Notes under the pieces: generated by a model
Told to the model about the DNA's origin: nothing
What the model saw: only the letters and a program-made list of their open reading frames with translations
Databases searched by the model: none
Program-made: the position numbers and the translations under genes
Shown: positions 50,661 to 60,400 of the stretch, piece after piece
Numbering within the stretch: position 1 is the first letter of the stretch
Layout of the letters: every line of letters begins with the position of its first letter
NCBI RefSeq assembly: GCF_040750475.1
Contig: NZ_JABJVY010000009.1
Span: 62,001-126,000, forward strand
Direction of reading: 5' to 3'
DNA length: 64,000 nucleotides
Source of the DNA: Amorphus sp040750475
Lineage (GTDB): Bacteria; Pseudomonadota; Alphaproteobacteria; Rhizobiales; Amorphaceae

Positions 50661-51716
50661 ATGCGCCTTCTCGCTGACGTCTCCAGCCACGGCTTCGGCC
50701 ATATGATGCAGACCTCCTGTGTGCTGGCGGCGCTTCATGACCGGACCGACCGGCTCGCGGTGCGTCTGCGCAGCGCACTTCCCGCCGCCGTAGTGGCGCG
50801 GTTCGCGCCGTTGCCGGTCGAGCTCGGGCCTCCTCCGTTCGATCCGGCGCTGACCATGTCCGCCCCGGACACGATCGACGTGGCGGCCACCGCGCAGAAC
50901 TACCGCGATTTTGCCGAAGCATTCGAAACCGCCGTCGCAGAGGCGGAAAACGAGATCGCGGCGTTTCATCCGGACTTGGTGTTTTCCGATATCGCCGCGC
51001 CGGGCCTTGTGGCGGCACGCCGGGCCGGAGTACCCGCCGTGGCGCTCTGCTCGCTCAACTGGGCGGACATTCTGCGCGCGGTCATGCCCCCCGGCTCGGT
51101 CCCCACGCAAGCGCTGGCGCTGTTGGAGGACGCCTATGGCGGGGCGGACATCTTCCTGATGCCCGATCCGTCCATGGCGATGCCGAACCGCGGAAACCAG
51201 CGCCGGATCGGCCCGATCGGTCGGCACGGCACGCCCTGCCCCGATCGCATCCGCGCCATTCTCGGCCTGCCGGAGGATCGCCCGCTCGGGCTTCTGTCAT
51301 GGGGAGGTTGGGACAACGCGGTCGGAGCCGGCTTTCTTGCCGCCCTTCCCCACGATATCGCCTGGATTTCAGATGCCGGCCCGCTTCTGGTTCAGGGCAT
51401 CGATCATGTCGACCTCATCGCGTCCTGCGCGATCGTGGTCGCCAAGCCCGGCTACGGCACCTTCGTCGACACCATCGGAAACGGCGTCCGCCTGGTGTTC
51501 ACCGACCGGCCGGGCTGGCCGGAAACGCCCGCACTCGCCGCCTGGGCGCTCCGACACGGCGCGGCACGCGAAATTCACAAGAAAACCGCCGACGCGGAAG
51601 CCGCCGAGGCGATCGCGGAATTGATGGCCGAGACGCCGCCCGCCCCACCGGCATTGACCGGCGCGGACGAGGCTGCGGAGATCATCTGCGACGAGATACT
51701 GCCGCACGTCCGATAA
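50661..51716 (+). CDS. GT-B glycosyltransferase-like protein
   Basis: A 351-residue protein resembling MurG/UGT-type transferases: an N-terminal DVSSHGFGHMMQ loop with a histidine that fits a nucleotide-sugar glycosyltransferase, a VFSDIAAPGLVAAR strand, and the C-terminal VAKPGYGTFVDTIGNGVRLV donor-binding motif. Acceptor unknown. GGAG a few bases before ATG 50661 supports the start. It diverges from the cyclase gene. Confidence 0.8.
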   Translation: MRLLADVSSHGFGHMMQTSCVLAALHDRTDRLAVRLRSALPAAVVARFAPLPVELGPPPFDPALTMSAPDTIDVAATAQNYRDFAEAFETAVAEAENEIAAFHPDLVFSDIAAPGLVAARRAGVPAVALCSLNWADILRAVMPPGSVPTQALALLEDAYGGADIFLMPDPSMAMPNRGNQRRIGPIGRHGTPCPDRIRAILGLPEDRPLGLLSWGGWDNAVGAGFLAALPHDIAWISDAGPLLVQGIDHVDLIASCAIVVAKPGYGTFVDTIGNGVRLVFTDRPGWPETPALAAWALRHGAAREIHKKTADAEAAEAIAELMAETPPAPPALTGADEAAEIICDEILPHVR

Positions 51717-51728
51717 AGCGGACGTCCG

Positions 51729-52130
51729 TCAATTGACCTGTTCGCAGATCACGCGGGAGCCGCCGGTGTTGTAACAGCTCAGCGCCGGCGGACCAGCCGG
51801 TTCCGGCGGTGCATCGCAGGACACCCGCTGAAGCGTATAGTGAGCCGGTTCGACGATCTTGCGCGTCTCCACATAGACGGCCGGCAGGGTCACCAATTCC
51901 CACTGCTCCACGTCACCGACCTTCCGGACGACCCATTGTTGCTTTTGCGGCCGAACCAACTCGCCTTCGGTGTTCACATAGACCTTCGCGGGCACGAGAG
52001 TCTTAATGTAGCACTTGCTGGCCGGAAGCCGGCTGTCGTCGACATAGGTCTCCCGAGCATTCGCCGAGACCGCCGTCCCGAACACTGCGGCAGCCACTGC
52101 GGCCATTCCAATCCGCCAAGCTTTGTTCAT
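51729..52130 (-). CDS. Small secreted protein of unknown function
   Basis: A 133-residue exported protein with a clear signal peptide (MNKAWRIGMAAVAAAVFGTA, cleavage near ANA-RE) and four cysteines in the mature part (KCYIK, SCDAP, SCYNTG, ICEQ), probably forming two disulfides. I do not recognise the family. A perfect CtrA-type site lies 41 bases upstream of its start. Confidence 0.8.
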   Translation of the reverse strand: MNKAWRIGMAAVAAAVFGTAVSANARETYVDDSRLPASKCYIKTLVPAKVYVNTEGELVRPQKQQWVVRKVGDVEQWELVTLPAVYVETRKIVEPAHYTLQRVSCDAPPEPAGPPALSCYNTGGSRVICEQVN

Positions 52131-52170
52131 GCTTCGCCTCCCAGCCTAACAACGCAACTTTAGCGTAGGG

Positions 52171-52186
52171 TTAACGAAACATTAAC
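52171..52186 (-). promoter_or_regulatory. CtrA-type binding site
   Basis: TTAACGAAACATTAAC is an exact TTAA-N7-TTAAC, the binding sequence of the cell-cycle regulator CtrA. It is the only such pair that I find in the window, where TTAA is rare. It lies upstream of the secreted protein gene and downstream of the GlxA-type regulator gene, so the secreted protein is the likely target. CckA, the kinase that controls CtrA, is encoded at 24643. Confidence 0.65.
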
Positions 52187-52226
52187 AACATTTTGCAGCG
52201 GGAAGCGACTCCGATCGGCTCGCTTT

Positions 52227-53228
52227 CTACTCCGCCGCCAATTGCGCCGCGTCGCGCTCCAGCCGGGCGGTGGCCGGCGACGTCCCGTACATCTCGCGGA
52301 AACACTTGGAGAAGTGAGACGCGGACACAAAGCCGCAGGCAATCGCCACGTCGACGATCGGCATGTTCGATTGCAGGAGAAGATGGCGCGCCCGGTCGAG
52401 CCGGATTTCCAGATAGTAGCGCGCGGGCGACATGCCGAGCCCGGTGCGGAACAAGCGCTCGATCTGGCGCCGCGAAAGGCCGACATAGCCGGCGATATCG
52501 ATCAGCGACAATGGCTCGTCGATGTTCGCTTCCATCAGTTCGATGATGAACAGAAGCTTGGTGTTGTGAACGCCGAGGCGGGCGCGCAGCGGCAGGCGCT
52601 GGCGATCGTGCGGGTTGCGCACCCGATCCGCGAGACACTGTTCGCAGATCCGGTTGACGACGTTCTCGTCGTGGTCGGCCTGGATCAGCGAGAACATCAT
52701 GTCCAGCGCCGCCGTACCGCCGGCACAGGTGTAGATGTTGTCGGCGACCTCGAAGAGGTCGGCAAACACGTTCGCCTCGGGAAACTTCTCCGAGAAGGCC
52801 GGCAGCGTCTCCCAGTGGATCGCGCAGCGCCGGCCTTCCAGAAGGCCCGCCTCGGCCAGCACCCACGCTCCGGTGCACAAGCCGCCGACCGTCACCCCGG
52901 CGGTATGGAGCTGGCGCAGCCATGGCCGCACGTTGCGCGTGTCCAGGCTCTCCACGCCGATACCCGAACACACCAGCACCATGTCCGGCCGCTCGGTACC
53001 GGTGAAATGGCGCTCGTCGGCGAGAGAGCCTTGCACCGCAATGGAACAGCCATTGCTCGCCGTCTCCGCCCCGCCATGCTCCGAGGCAAGACGCCAGCGA
53101 TAATATTGGTAGCCGAGATGCCGATTGGCGAGCCGAAGGGGTTCGATCGCGGTGGCGAACGCGATCATCGAAAAGTTCGGGAGCAGCAGGAAGACGATCG
53201 TGCGAGACTGTCGCTGTTGAGTGACCAT
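52227..53228 (-). CDS. GlxA-family AraC-type regulator (GbdR-like)
   Basis: A 333-residue regulator with an N-terminal DJ-1/PfpI-like ligand domain (FLLLPNFSMIAFATAIEPLRLAN, GLCTGAWVLAEAGLL with a cysteine at the elbow) and a C-terminal AraC DNA-binding domain (LSLIDIAGYVGLSRRQIERLF, VSASHFSKCFREMYG). The closest known type is GbdR, which senses glycine betaine or dimethylglycine and activates their catabolism. Its position next to fhs and soxBDAG fits that role; the ligand is inferred. Confidence 0.88.
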   Translation of the reverse strand: MVTQQRQSRTIVFLLLPNFSMIAFATAIEPLRLANRHLGYQYYRWRLASEHGGAETASNGCSIAVQGSLADERHFTGTERPDMVLVCSGIGVESLDTRNVRPWLRQLHTAGVTVGGLCTGAWVLAEAGLLEGRRCAIHWETLPAFSEKFPEANVFADLFEVADNIYTCAGGTAALDMMFSLIQADHDENVVNRICEQCLADRVRNPHDRQRLPLRARLGVHNTKLLFIIELMEANIDEPLSLIDIAGYVGLSRRQIERLFRTGLGMSPARYYLEIRLDRARHLLLQSNMPIVDVAIACGFVSASHFSKCFREMYGTSPATARLERDAAQLAAE

Positions 53229-53471
53229 TGCGCCACCGCTTCGCTTTCGACGTCGCCCCCGAAAGCAGGCCTAGAATCCCTAACAATGAAGCAAGATTAA
53301 TTATCAGGCATCCGACCCGCAATGCGAGAAATAGCGGGGCTGCCGCTCCACCCACCGTTCGTTGCAAAGACGCCCGCGTGACCGCCACCCGCGATGGCGG
53401 GACTTGAGACCCCACGCCTGCTCGTTCACAACTGACAAATGAAAGACGGCACCAAAAAGGCTGGGGGAATC

Positions 53472-55148
53472 ATGACGCCGAAATCCGACCTCGAGATCGC
53501 GCGCGCCGCTGTCCGCCGCCCGATCGCGGAGATCGCGGCCAAGCTGGACGTGCCGTTCGACAGCCTGGTGCCCTTCGGACACGACAAGGCCAAGATCGAT
53601 CTCGACTACGCCGCGTCCCTTGGCGAGCGGCCAAGCGGCAAGCTTATCCTGGTCACCGCGATCAACCCGACGCCGGCCGGGGAAGGCAAGACCACGACGA
53701 CGGTGGGGCTCGGCGACGGGCTGAATCGGATCGGCAAGCGCGCGGCAATTTGTCTGCGTGAACCCTCGCTGGGTCCCTGCTTCGGCATGAAGGGAGGCGC
53801 CGCCGGCGGCGGCTATGCCCAGGTGGTCCCGATGGAGGACATCAATCTCCATTTCACCGGCGACTTTCACGCCATCACCACCGCCCACAACCTGCTGGCG
53901 GCGATGGTCGACAACCATCTGCACTGGGGCAACGCACTCGGGATCGATCCCCGGCGGGTGACTTGGCGCCGCGTCATGGACATGAACGACCGGGCGCTGC
54001 GCGACATCGCCGTCGGTCTCGGCGGGCCGGCGAACGGCGTCGTGCGGGAGACCGGCTTCGACATCACCGTTGCCTCCGAGATCATGGCGATCTTCTGCCT
54101 GGCGGAGGATCTCGCCGACCTGGAACGTCGGCTCGCGGAAATCGTCGTCGGCTACCGCTTCGACGGGCGACCGGTCACCGCCGGCGATCTCAAGGCCGAC
54201 GGCGCCATGACGGTGCTCCTGCGCCAGGCGTTCGCGCCGAACCTGGTGCAAACGGTGGAGAACAACCCGGCCTTCGTGCATGGCGGCCCGTTCGCCAACA
54301 TCGCCCATGGCTGCAATTCCATGATCGCCACCAAGACGGCGCTGAAGCTGGCCGACTATGTGGTGACCGAGGCCGGCTTCGGTGCGGATCTGGGCGCGGA
54401 GAAATTCTTCGACATCAAGTGCCGCAAGGGCGGGCTGAAGCCCGATGCCGCCGTGGTGGTCGCGACCATCCGCGCCTTGAAGATGCACGGCGGCGCCGAC
54501 AAGGCCGAGCTTGGCAAAGAGAATGTCGAGGCGGTCGCCCGCGGGGCGGCCAATCTTCAGCGCCACGTGGAAAACGTCCAGTCCTACGGCGTGCCCGTGG
54601 TGGTGGCGATCAACCGTTTCCTCGCCGACAGTGCGGAAGAGATCGAGGCCGTGAAGGCCGCATGCGCCGCCTTCGGCGCCGAAGCTGTCCTGTGCGAGCA
54701 TTGGGCCAAGGGTTCGGCCGGCACCGAAGACCTCGCCAACGCCGTGGTCGGCCTGGTGGAAGGCGGCACGGCGGACTTTCACCCGATCTATCCAGACGAC
54801 ATGCCGCTTTTCGACAAGATCCGCATCGTCGCCCAGCGGATCTACCGCGCCGACGACGCGATCGCCGACAAGCATGTCCACGATCAGCTCGCCGCCTTCG
54901 AGGCTGCCGGCTACGGCAATCTGCCGGTCTGCATGGCCAAGACCCAATATTCCTTCTCCACCGATCCGAGCGCCCGCGGCGCGCCGACCGGCTTCACCAT
55001 CCCCGTGCGCGAGGTCCGGCTGTCGGCGGGGGCCGGCTTCGTGGTCGCGCTCACCGGCGAGATCATGACGATGCCGGGCCTCCCGCGCCATCCGGCGGCG
55101 GAGGTCATCGGCATCGGCGAGGAAGGCTGGATCGAGGGGCTGTTTTAG
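53472..55148 (+). CDS. fhs: Formate-tetrahydrofolate ligase
   Basis: Makes 10-formyl-THF from formate, THF and ATP, or the reverse. The 558-residue protein has the FTHFS P-loop PTPAGEGKTTT, REPSLGPCFGMKGGAAGGGY and NLQRHVENVQSYGVPVVVAINRF. ATG 53472 has GGGGGAA upstream; 11 further codons of open frame are not used. It links the one-carbon units released by sarcosine oxidase to the folate pool. Its TAG stop is followed by a repeat. Confidence 0.96.
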   Translation: MTPKSDLEIARAAVRRPIAEIAAKLDVPFDSLVPFGHDKAKIDLDYAASLGERPSGKLILVTAINPTPAGEGKTTTTVGLGDGLNRIGKRAAICLREPSLGPCFGMKGGAAGGGYAQVVPMEDINLHFTGDFHAITTAHNLLAAMVDNHLHWGNALGIDPRRVTWRRVMDMNDRALRDIAVGLGGPANGVVRETGFDITVASEIMAIFCLAEDLADLERRLAEIVVGYRFDGRPVTAGDLKADGAMTVLLRQAFAPNLVQTVENNPAFVHGGPFANIAHGCNSMIATKTALKLADYVVTEAGFGADLGAEKFFDIKCRKGGLKPDAAVVVATIRALKMHGGADKAELGKENVEAVARGAANLQRHVENVQSYGVPVVVAINRFLADSAEEIEAVKAACAAFGAEAVLCEHWAKGSAGTEDLANAVVGLVEGGTADFHPIYPDDMPLFDKIRIVAQRIYRADDAIADKHVHDQLAAFEAAGYGNLPVCMAKTQYSFSTDPSARGAPTGFTIPVREVRLSAGAGFVVALTGEIMTMPGLPRHPAAEVIGIGEEGWIEGLF

Positions 55149-55164
55149 AGCCGATTAGCTTTTC

Positions 55165-55194
55165 CCGGACGGCCAACCGATTTCCACTTGGCCT
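55165..55194. repeat. Dispersed repeat copy 4, abutting MITE copy B
   Basis: CCCGGACGGCCAACCGATTT and CCACTTGGCC match the family core (3551, 63146), but the expected CTGGAAACGCTC end is missing and MITE copy B begins at 55195. The repeat is thus truncated at the MITE boundary. Confidence 0.6.
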
Positions 55195-55367
55195 TAGGTC
55201 ATGAACTCATAAATCCGGACGGTCCGGGCGGAGGCGATTTGGTCGAATGCCAGGAGCAAGAGCGCAGGAAACCCGGCCGGTTTTCAAGATTTTGCGACGC
55301 AGCAGTCGGGCAAATCGACTCGCTCCTTCGGACGCCGAAACATTCGCATTTATGAGTCCATGACCTA
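55195..55367. mobile_element. MITE-like element, full copy B (173 bp)
   Basis: TA ends with inverted repeats: left GGTCATGAACTCATAAAT, right (inverted) GGTCATGGACTCATAAAT. It is identical to copy A except for one base near the right end, so one copy moved recently. It lies between fhs and soxB, 200 bases before the soxB start, within a 419-base gap with no other gene, so it may influence soxB transcription. Confidence 0.78.
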
Positions 55368-55567
55368 GCGCCGCGGACTTCGCTCCGACCGCCGGCTTTC
55401 TTCGCGACCGATACAGCTTCTCGAAACGACCCTTTGCGACATTGCGCGACGCGGATGGAAGGCCGCAGGGATCGTGACTTGTCGATAGTGGCGCTTCATG
55501 TTGCTGTAGTGGGCGCGCCGAGCAATGCCGACGCGTCCGATCATCCAATTCGAAGGATAGGCGGGCG

Positions 55568-56818
55568 ATGCAGCGCTACTCCCTTCTCCGTCTGGTCCGC
55601 GAAGGCTTGAGAGGCCACACCGGCTGGGAGCCGGCCTGGCGCAAGGCCACGCTCAAGGATGCCTACGACGTCGTCATCATCGGCGGTGGCGGACATGGGC
55701 TCGCAACCGCCTATTATCTCGCCAAGGTCCACGGCATCACCAACGTCGCGGTGATCGAAAAGGGCTGGATCGGCGGCGGCAACTCCGGCCGCAACACCAC
55801 GATCATCCGCTCCAACTATCTCTACGACGAATCCGCGGCGATCTACGATCACGCGCTCACGCTGTGGAAGACACTCGGCCGCGAGCTCAACTTCAACATC
55901 ATGATGAGCCATCGCGGCGTGCTCAATCTCGCCCACGACGAGAACGAGGCGCGCCAGATCAAACGCCGCGTGGAGGCCAACCGGCTGAACGGCGTGGAAG
56001 GCGAATGGCTCGACGCCAAGGGCGTCCAGGAGTTCTGCCCAATCCTGAACATGGCGCCCTCCGCGCGCTACCCGATCGTGGGCGGCAGTTTGCAGCGCAC
56101 CGGTGGCACCAACCGTCACGACGCGGTCGTCTGGGGTCTGGCCCGTGCCGCGAGCGCGCTCGGCGTCGACATCGTGGAGAAGACCGAAGTCACCGACATT
56201 CGCGTCGAAGCCGGCCGGATCACCGCCGTGGAGACCAACCGCGGCACCGTGAAGACGCCCAAGGTCGCCTCCGTGGTCGCCGGTCACACCAGCGTGATGG
56301 CCGACCTGATCGGCATCCGCCTGCCGATCCAGAGCCATCCGCTGCAGGCGCTGGTCTCCGAGCCGATCAAGCCGGTGATCGACTGCGTGGTCATGTCCAA
56401 CGCCGTGCACGCCTATTGCAGCCAGTCCGACAAGGGCGAGCTGGTCATCGGCGCCGGCATCGACCACCACAACTCCTATACCCAACGTGGTCAGATCGCC
56501 CTGATCGAGCACCAGATCGCGGCGATCAAGGAGGTTTTTCCGATCTTCTCCCGGCTGCGGATGATGCGCCAATGGGGCGGCATCGTCGACGTCTGCCCGG
56601 ATGCTAGCCCGATCCTGTCGAAGACGCCGGTGAAGGGCTTCTACATCAACGCCGGCTGGGGCACCGGCGGTTGGAAGGCAACGCCGGGTTCCGGCCACGT
56701 CTTCGCCGATCTGGTCGCCAACGACGAGCCAAACCGGATCGCCGCACCCTTCTCCATCGACCGGTTCGTGACCGGCGCGCTGGTCGCCGAACACGGCGCC
56801 GCCGCCGTCGCGCACTAA
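55568..56818 (+). CDS. soxB: Sarcosine oxidase beta subunit
   Basis: The 416-residue FAD/FMN subunit of heterotetrameric sarcosine oxidase, which oxidises sarcosine to glycine with transfer of the methyl group to THF. It has the dinucleotide fold GGGGHG (39-44), an EKGWIGGGNSGRN stretch, and GGTNRHDAV with His184, the probable covalent FMN site. The C-terminal NAGWGTGGWKATPGSG binds FAD. Start at ATG 55568. Confidence 0.95.
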   Translation: MQRYSLLRLVREGLRGHTGWEPAWRKATLKDAYDVVIIGGGGHGLATAYYLAKVHGITNVAVIEKGWIGGGNSGRNTTIIRSNYLYDESAAIYDHALTLWKTLGRELNFNIMMSHRGVLNLAHDENEARQIKRRVEANRLNGVEGEWLDAKGVQEFCPILNMAPSARYPIVGGSLQRTGGTNRHDAVVWGLARAASALGVDIVEKTEVTDIRVEAGRITAVETNRGTVKTPKVASVVAGHTSVMADLIGIRLPIQSHPLQALVSEPIKPVIDCVVMSNAVHAYCSQSDKGELVIGAGIDHHNSYTQRGQIALIEHQIAAIKEVFPIFSRLRMMRQWGGIVDVCPDASPILSKTPVKGFYINAGWGTGGWKATPGSGHVFADLVANDEPNRIAAPFSIDRFVTGALVAEHGAAAVAH

Positions 56819-56856
56819 AATCGGGAGACGCGTTGCCGTGACACGGTCGATCCTCT

Positions 56857-57025
56857 CTCCGCTCATTCCCGCGAAAGCGGGAATCCATTCGGCCGAGCGT
56901 CGCGCCGAGACGATCGCAAGCCGTATCGTCGGTTCGAATCCGGGCCATGTTCCCCGACGACGGCGATGGCCCGAGATTGATTGCCGGCTCCCTATAGACT
57001 CCCGCTTTCGCGGGAGTGAGCGGAG
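56857..57025. mobile_element. 169-bp element bounded by inverted palindromic repeats
   Basis: CTCCGCTCATTCCCGCGAAA, then GCGGGA, opens the element, and the inverted end differs at one base of 26. Each end is itself the CTTTCGCGGG palindrome seen at 34132. About 115 bases without a gene lie between. It splits soxB from soxD, which in other bacteria are nearly adjacent. Confidence 0.6.
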
Positions 57026-57076
57026 CAAATGGCCATTGCTCAACGCTCCATTCGGCCTGCGCTAGGACCCGTCGCC

Positions 57077-57451
57077 ATGTTCATCATCCCCTGCCCCTAT
57101 TGCGGCGACCGCGACCAGTCTGAGTACGCCTATGGCGGACAAGCCCACGTGGCCCGGCCAGCCAATCCGGAAAATCTGAGCGATGCGGAATGGGCCGAGT
57201 TCGTGTTCTTCCGCGACAACCCGAAGGGCCCGTTTGCCGAACGCTGGAACCATGCGAGCGGATGCCGGCGCTGGTTCAACGTGATCCGCTCCACCGCGAC
57301 CGACCGCATTCTCGCCGTCTACAAGATGGGGGCGCCGCGGCCCGAGTTGGATCTCGACCGGCCCGCCACCCCGTGCGGCGAAGTCGCCGGATCCGGTAAC
57401 GACGCCGTGAAACTCGTTTCGGCAGACGCCGGCACAGGAGCCGCCCGATGA
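57077..57451 (+). CDS. soxD: Sarcosine oxidase delta subunit
   Basis: A 124-residue subunit that binds zinc and caps the complex. It shows the paired cysteines CPYCG near the start and HASGCRRWF later, the four-ligand zinc site of SoxD. The conserved segment RPANPENLSDAEW and FRDNPKGPFAERW are diagnostic. ATG 57077 is used because upstream codons run through the repeat. It overlaps soxA by four bases. Confidence 0.95.
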   Translation: MFIIPCPYCGDRDQSEYAYGGQAHVARPANPENLSDAEWAEFVFFRDNPKGPFAERWNHASGCRRWFNVIRSTATDRILAVYKMGAPRPELDLDRPATPCGEVAGSGNDAVKLVSADAGTGAAR

Positions 57452-60400
57452 GCTCGTCCGAAGGCACCGCCCCCGGCACCTCGCTTGACTTCCGCACTGA
57501 CGGAACTGCCGCCGCGCCGGCGGACCGCCAGCAGATGCGCGCCGCCGCCCGCCAGCCCTATCGTCGCGAAGCCGGCGGCCGGGTCGATCGCTCCAAGCCG
57601 GTCAACTTCACCTTCGACGGCAAGCCGGTTTCCGGCTACGCCGGCGACACGATCGCGTCCGCGCTGCTGGCCAACGGCATCCACATGATCGCTCGCGGCT
57701 TCAAATATCATCGTCCCCGCGGCGTGGCTTCGGCCGGCTCCGACGATCCGGCCGGCTTGGTCCAGATCGGCAGCGATGCCGCCGTCACCGACCCCAACAC
57801 GCGGGCGAGCGAGCAGGAGATCTATGCCGGGCTGGAGGTGAAGAGCCAGAACGCCTGGCCGTCGCTCGGCTTCGACGTGGGCGCGATCAACGACGTGCTC
57901 CATCAGTTCCTGCCGTCCGGCTTCTACTACAAGACCTTCATGGGTCCGCCCGGCTCCTGGATGGGCTTTGAGAAGATCATCCGCGCCGCCGCAGGTCTCG
58001 GCGTTGCGCCGAAGGCGCCGGACCCGGATCACTACGACCACATCAACCATCACTGCGAAGTTCTGGTCGTCGGCGGTGGCCCGGCCGGCCTCTCCGCCGC
58101 GCGCGCGGCTGCCCGCTCCGGCGCCCGCGTCGTCCTGTGCGAGGAAACGGCGGAGCTTGGCGGCTGGCTGCTTTCCGCCGATCCCGACACCCGCATCGAG
58201 GGCCTGTCGCCTGTCGACTGGATCGCCTCGGTGGAGGCCGAGCTGCGCGATCACCCCGAGGTGCGCGTCCTCACGCGCACGTGCGCCTACGGCTACTACG
58301 CGGAAAACCAGGTCAATCTCTGGGAAAAGGTCGTCGACCATCAAATGCCGGCGGACCGGGATCCGCGGCTGCCGCGCCAGCGCAACTGGCGCATCCGCGC
58401 CCGCGAAGTCGTGCTCGCCACCGGCGCCACCGAGCGGCCACTGCTGTTTCCCGGCAACGACCGGCCGGGCATTCTGCTGGCCTCCGCCGCGCTGACCTTT
58501 GCAGAGCGCTATGGTGTCCTGATCGGCCGCAAGATTGCGGTCGTGACCAACAACGATACCGGCTACGACGCCGCTTGCCGGCTGAAGTCCGCCGGGGCCG
58601 GCGTGGTGGCCGTGATCGACCAGCGTGCCACCGCAGGGCCGGGCGTGGCCGAGCGGGCCAGCTCGCTCGGCATCCAGGTCCGCCGTGAGGCCGGCATCGT
58701 CGCCACCAAGGGCCGCAAGCGCATCTCCGCTCTCGAAGTGCGCCGCCTCGGCCTGGACGGTACCCCGAGCGGCCCGAGCGAAACCATCGCCTGCGATGCG
58801 CTCGCCGTTGCCGGAGGGTTCTCGCCAAACGTCGCCCTATTCTCTCAGTCTCGCGGCCAGCTCCGCTACGAGGAGGCGATCGGCGCCTTCGTTCCGGGCC
58901 GGTCGGTCCAGCGCGAACGCTCGGCCGGTGCGGCCAACGGTACCTTCGATCTTGCCGGCTGCCTTGCCGCCGGCGAAGTGGCGGGCGCGGAAGCCACCAC
59001 CGCGGCCGGCTTTGCCGCAGCTGCCCAGGCCACTCCCGACGTAGTCGACCCGAGCGTGTCGCCCGGCGTTCTCGACCCGCGCACGGTGCTGCCAACGGCG
59101 CGGGCCGGCCGAACTTTCGTCGACACACAGAACGATGTGACCGTGAAGGATCTGCGGCTTGCCGTGCAGGAAGGCTACCACTCGGTGGAGCACGCCAAAC
59201 GCTACACCACCACCGGCATGGGCACCGACCAGGGCAAGACCGTCAACGTCAACGCCTTCGCGGTGCTGGCCGACAAGCAGACCGCGTCGCTCCCGCAGAT
59301 CGGCACCACCACGTTCCGCCAGCCCTACAAGCCCGTGACGTTCGGCGCCGTGGCAGGTGCCCACACGAAGGGCCATTTCCACCCTCGGCGCACCACGGCG
59401 ATGCACGACTGGCACGTGCAGAACGGCGCCGTTTTCGAAACCGTGGGCGACTGGCTGCGCCCCTGGGTCTATCCCCAGGTCGGCGAAAGCCCGGAGGCCG
59501 CGCTGCAGCGGGAGGTTCGCGCCGCCCGCACCGAGATCGGCGTTCTCGACGCTTCCACGCTCGGTAAGATCGACATCCGCGGCAAGGATGCGCGCACCTT
59601 CTTGAACCGGGTCTATACCAACGCCTGGTCGAAGCTCGCCCCCGGCCGTTGCCGCTACGGTCTGATGCTGAACGAAGACGGCATGGTGTTCGACGACGGC
59701 GTCACCACCTGCCTGGCCGACGATCATTTCCACATGACGACGACCACCGGCGGGGCGGCGCGCGTGCTGGCTTGGCTGGAGGACTACCTGCAGACGGAGT
59801 GGCCGGATCTCGACGTTCGGCTGACCAGCGTCACCGAGCAGTGGGCCGTGGTTTCGCTCACCGGGCCGCGCACGCCCGAACTGATGGCGGATCTGGTGGA
59901 AGACATCGATCCGAGCCCGGACGCCTTCCCGTTCATGTCCTGGCAGACAGCCAGCATCGACGGGCTGCCAGCGCGGGTGTTCCGGATCTCCTTCACCGGC
60001 GGGCTCTCCTACGAAATCAACGTGCCGGCAAGCTACGGTCTTTGGCTGTGGCAAAAGGTGATGGACAAGGGCGCCGCCTACGGCATCACGCCCTATGGCA
60101 CCGAGGCGATGCACCTCCTGCGCGCGGAGGCGGGCTTCATCATCGTCGGGCAGGACACCGACGGGACGATGACCCCGATCGACCTGCGCATGGACAAGCT
60201 GGTTTCGGAGACGAAGGGCGACTTCATCGGCAAGCGCTCGCTCAGCCGCTCCGACACCGTCCGGACCGATCGGCGCCAACTCGTCGGCCTTCTGACGGAG
60301 GATCCCTCGACGGTCCTGACGGAGGGCGCGCACGTGATCGAGACCGCTCACGAGCCGGCCCCGCCGGTCCCGATGCTCGGTCATGTCACCTCCAGCTACT

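Noticed and set aside
55207..55548. A 113-residue frame on the minus strand between fhs and soxB
   Set aside because: It is largely MITE copy B plus promoter sequence of soxB; no ribosome site.
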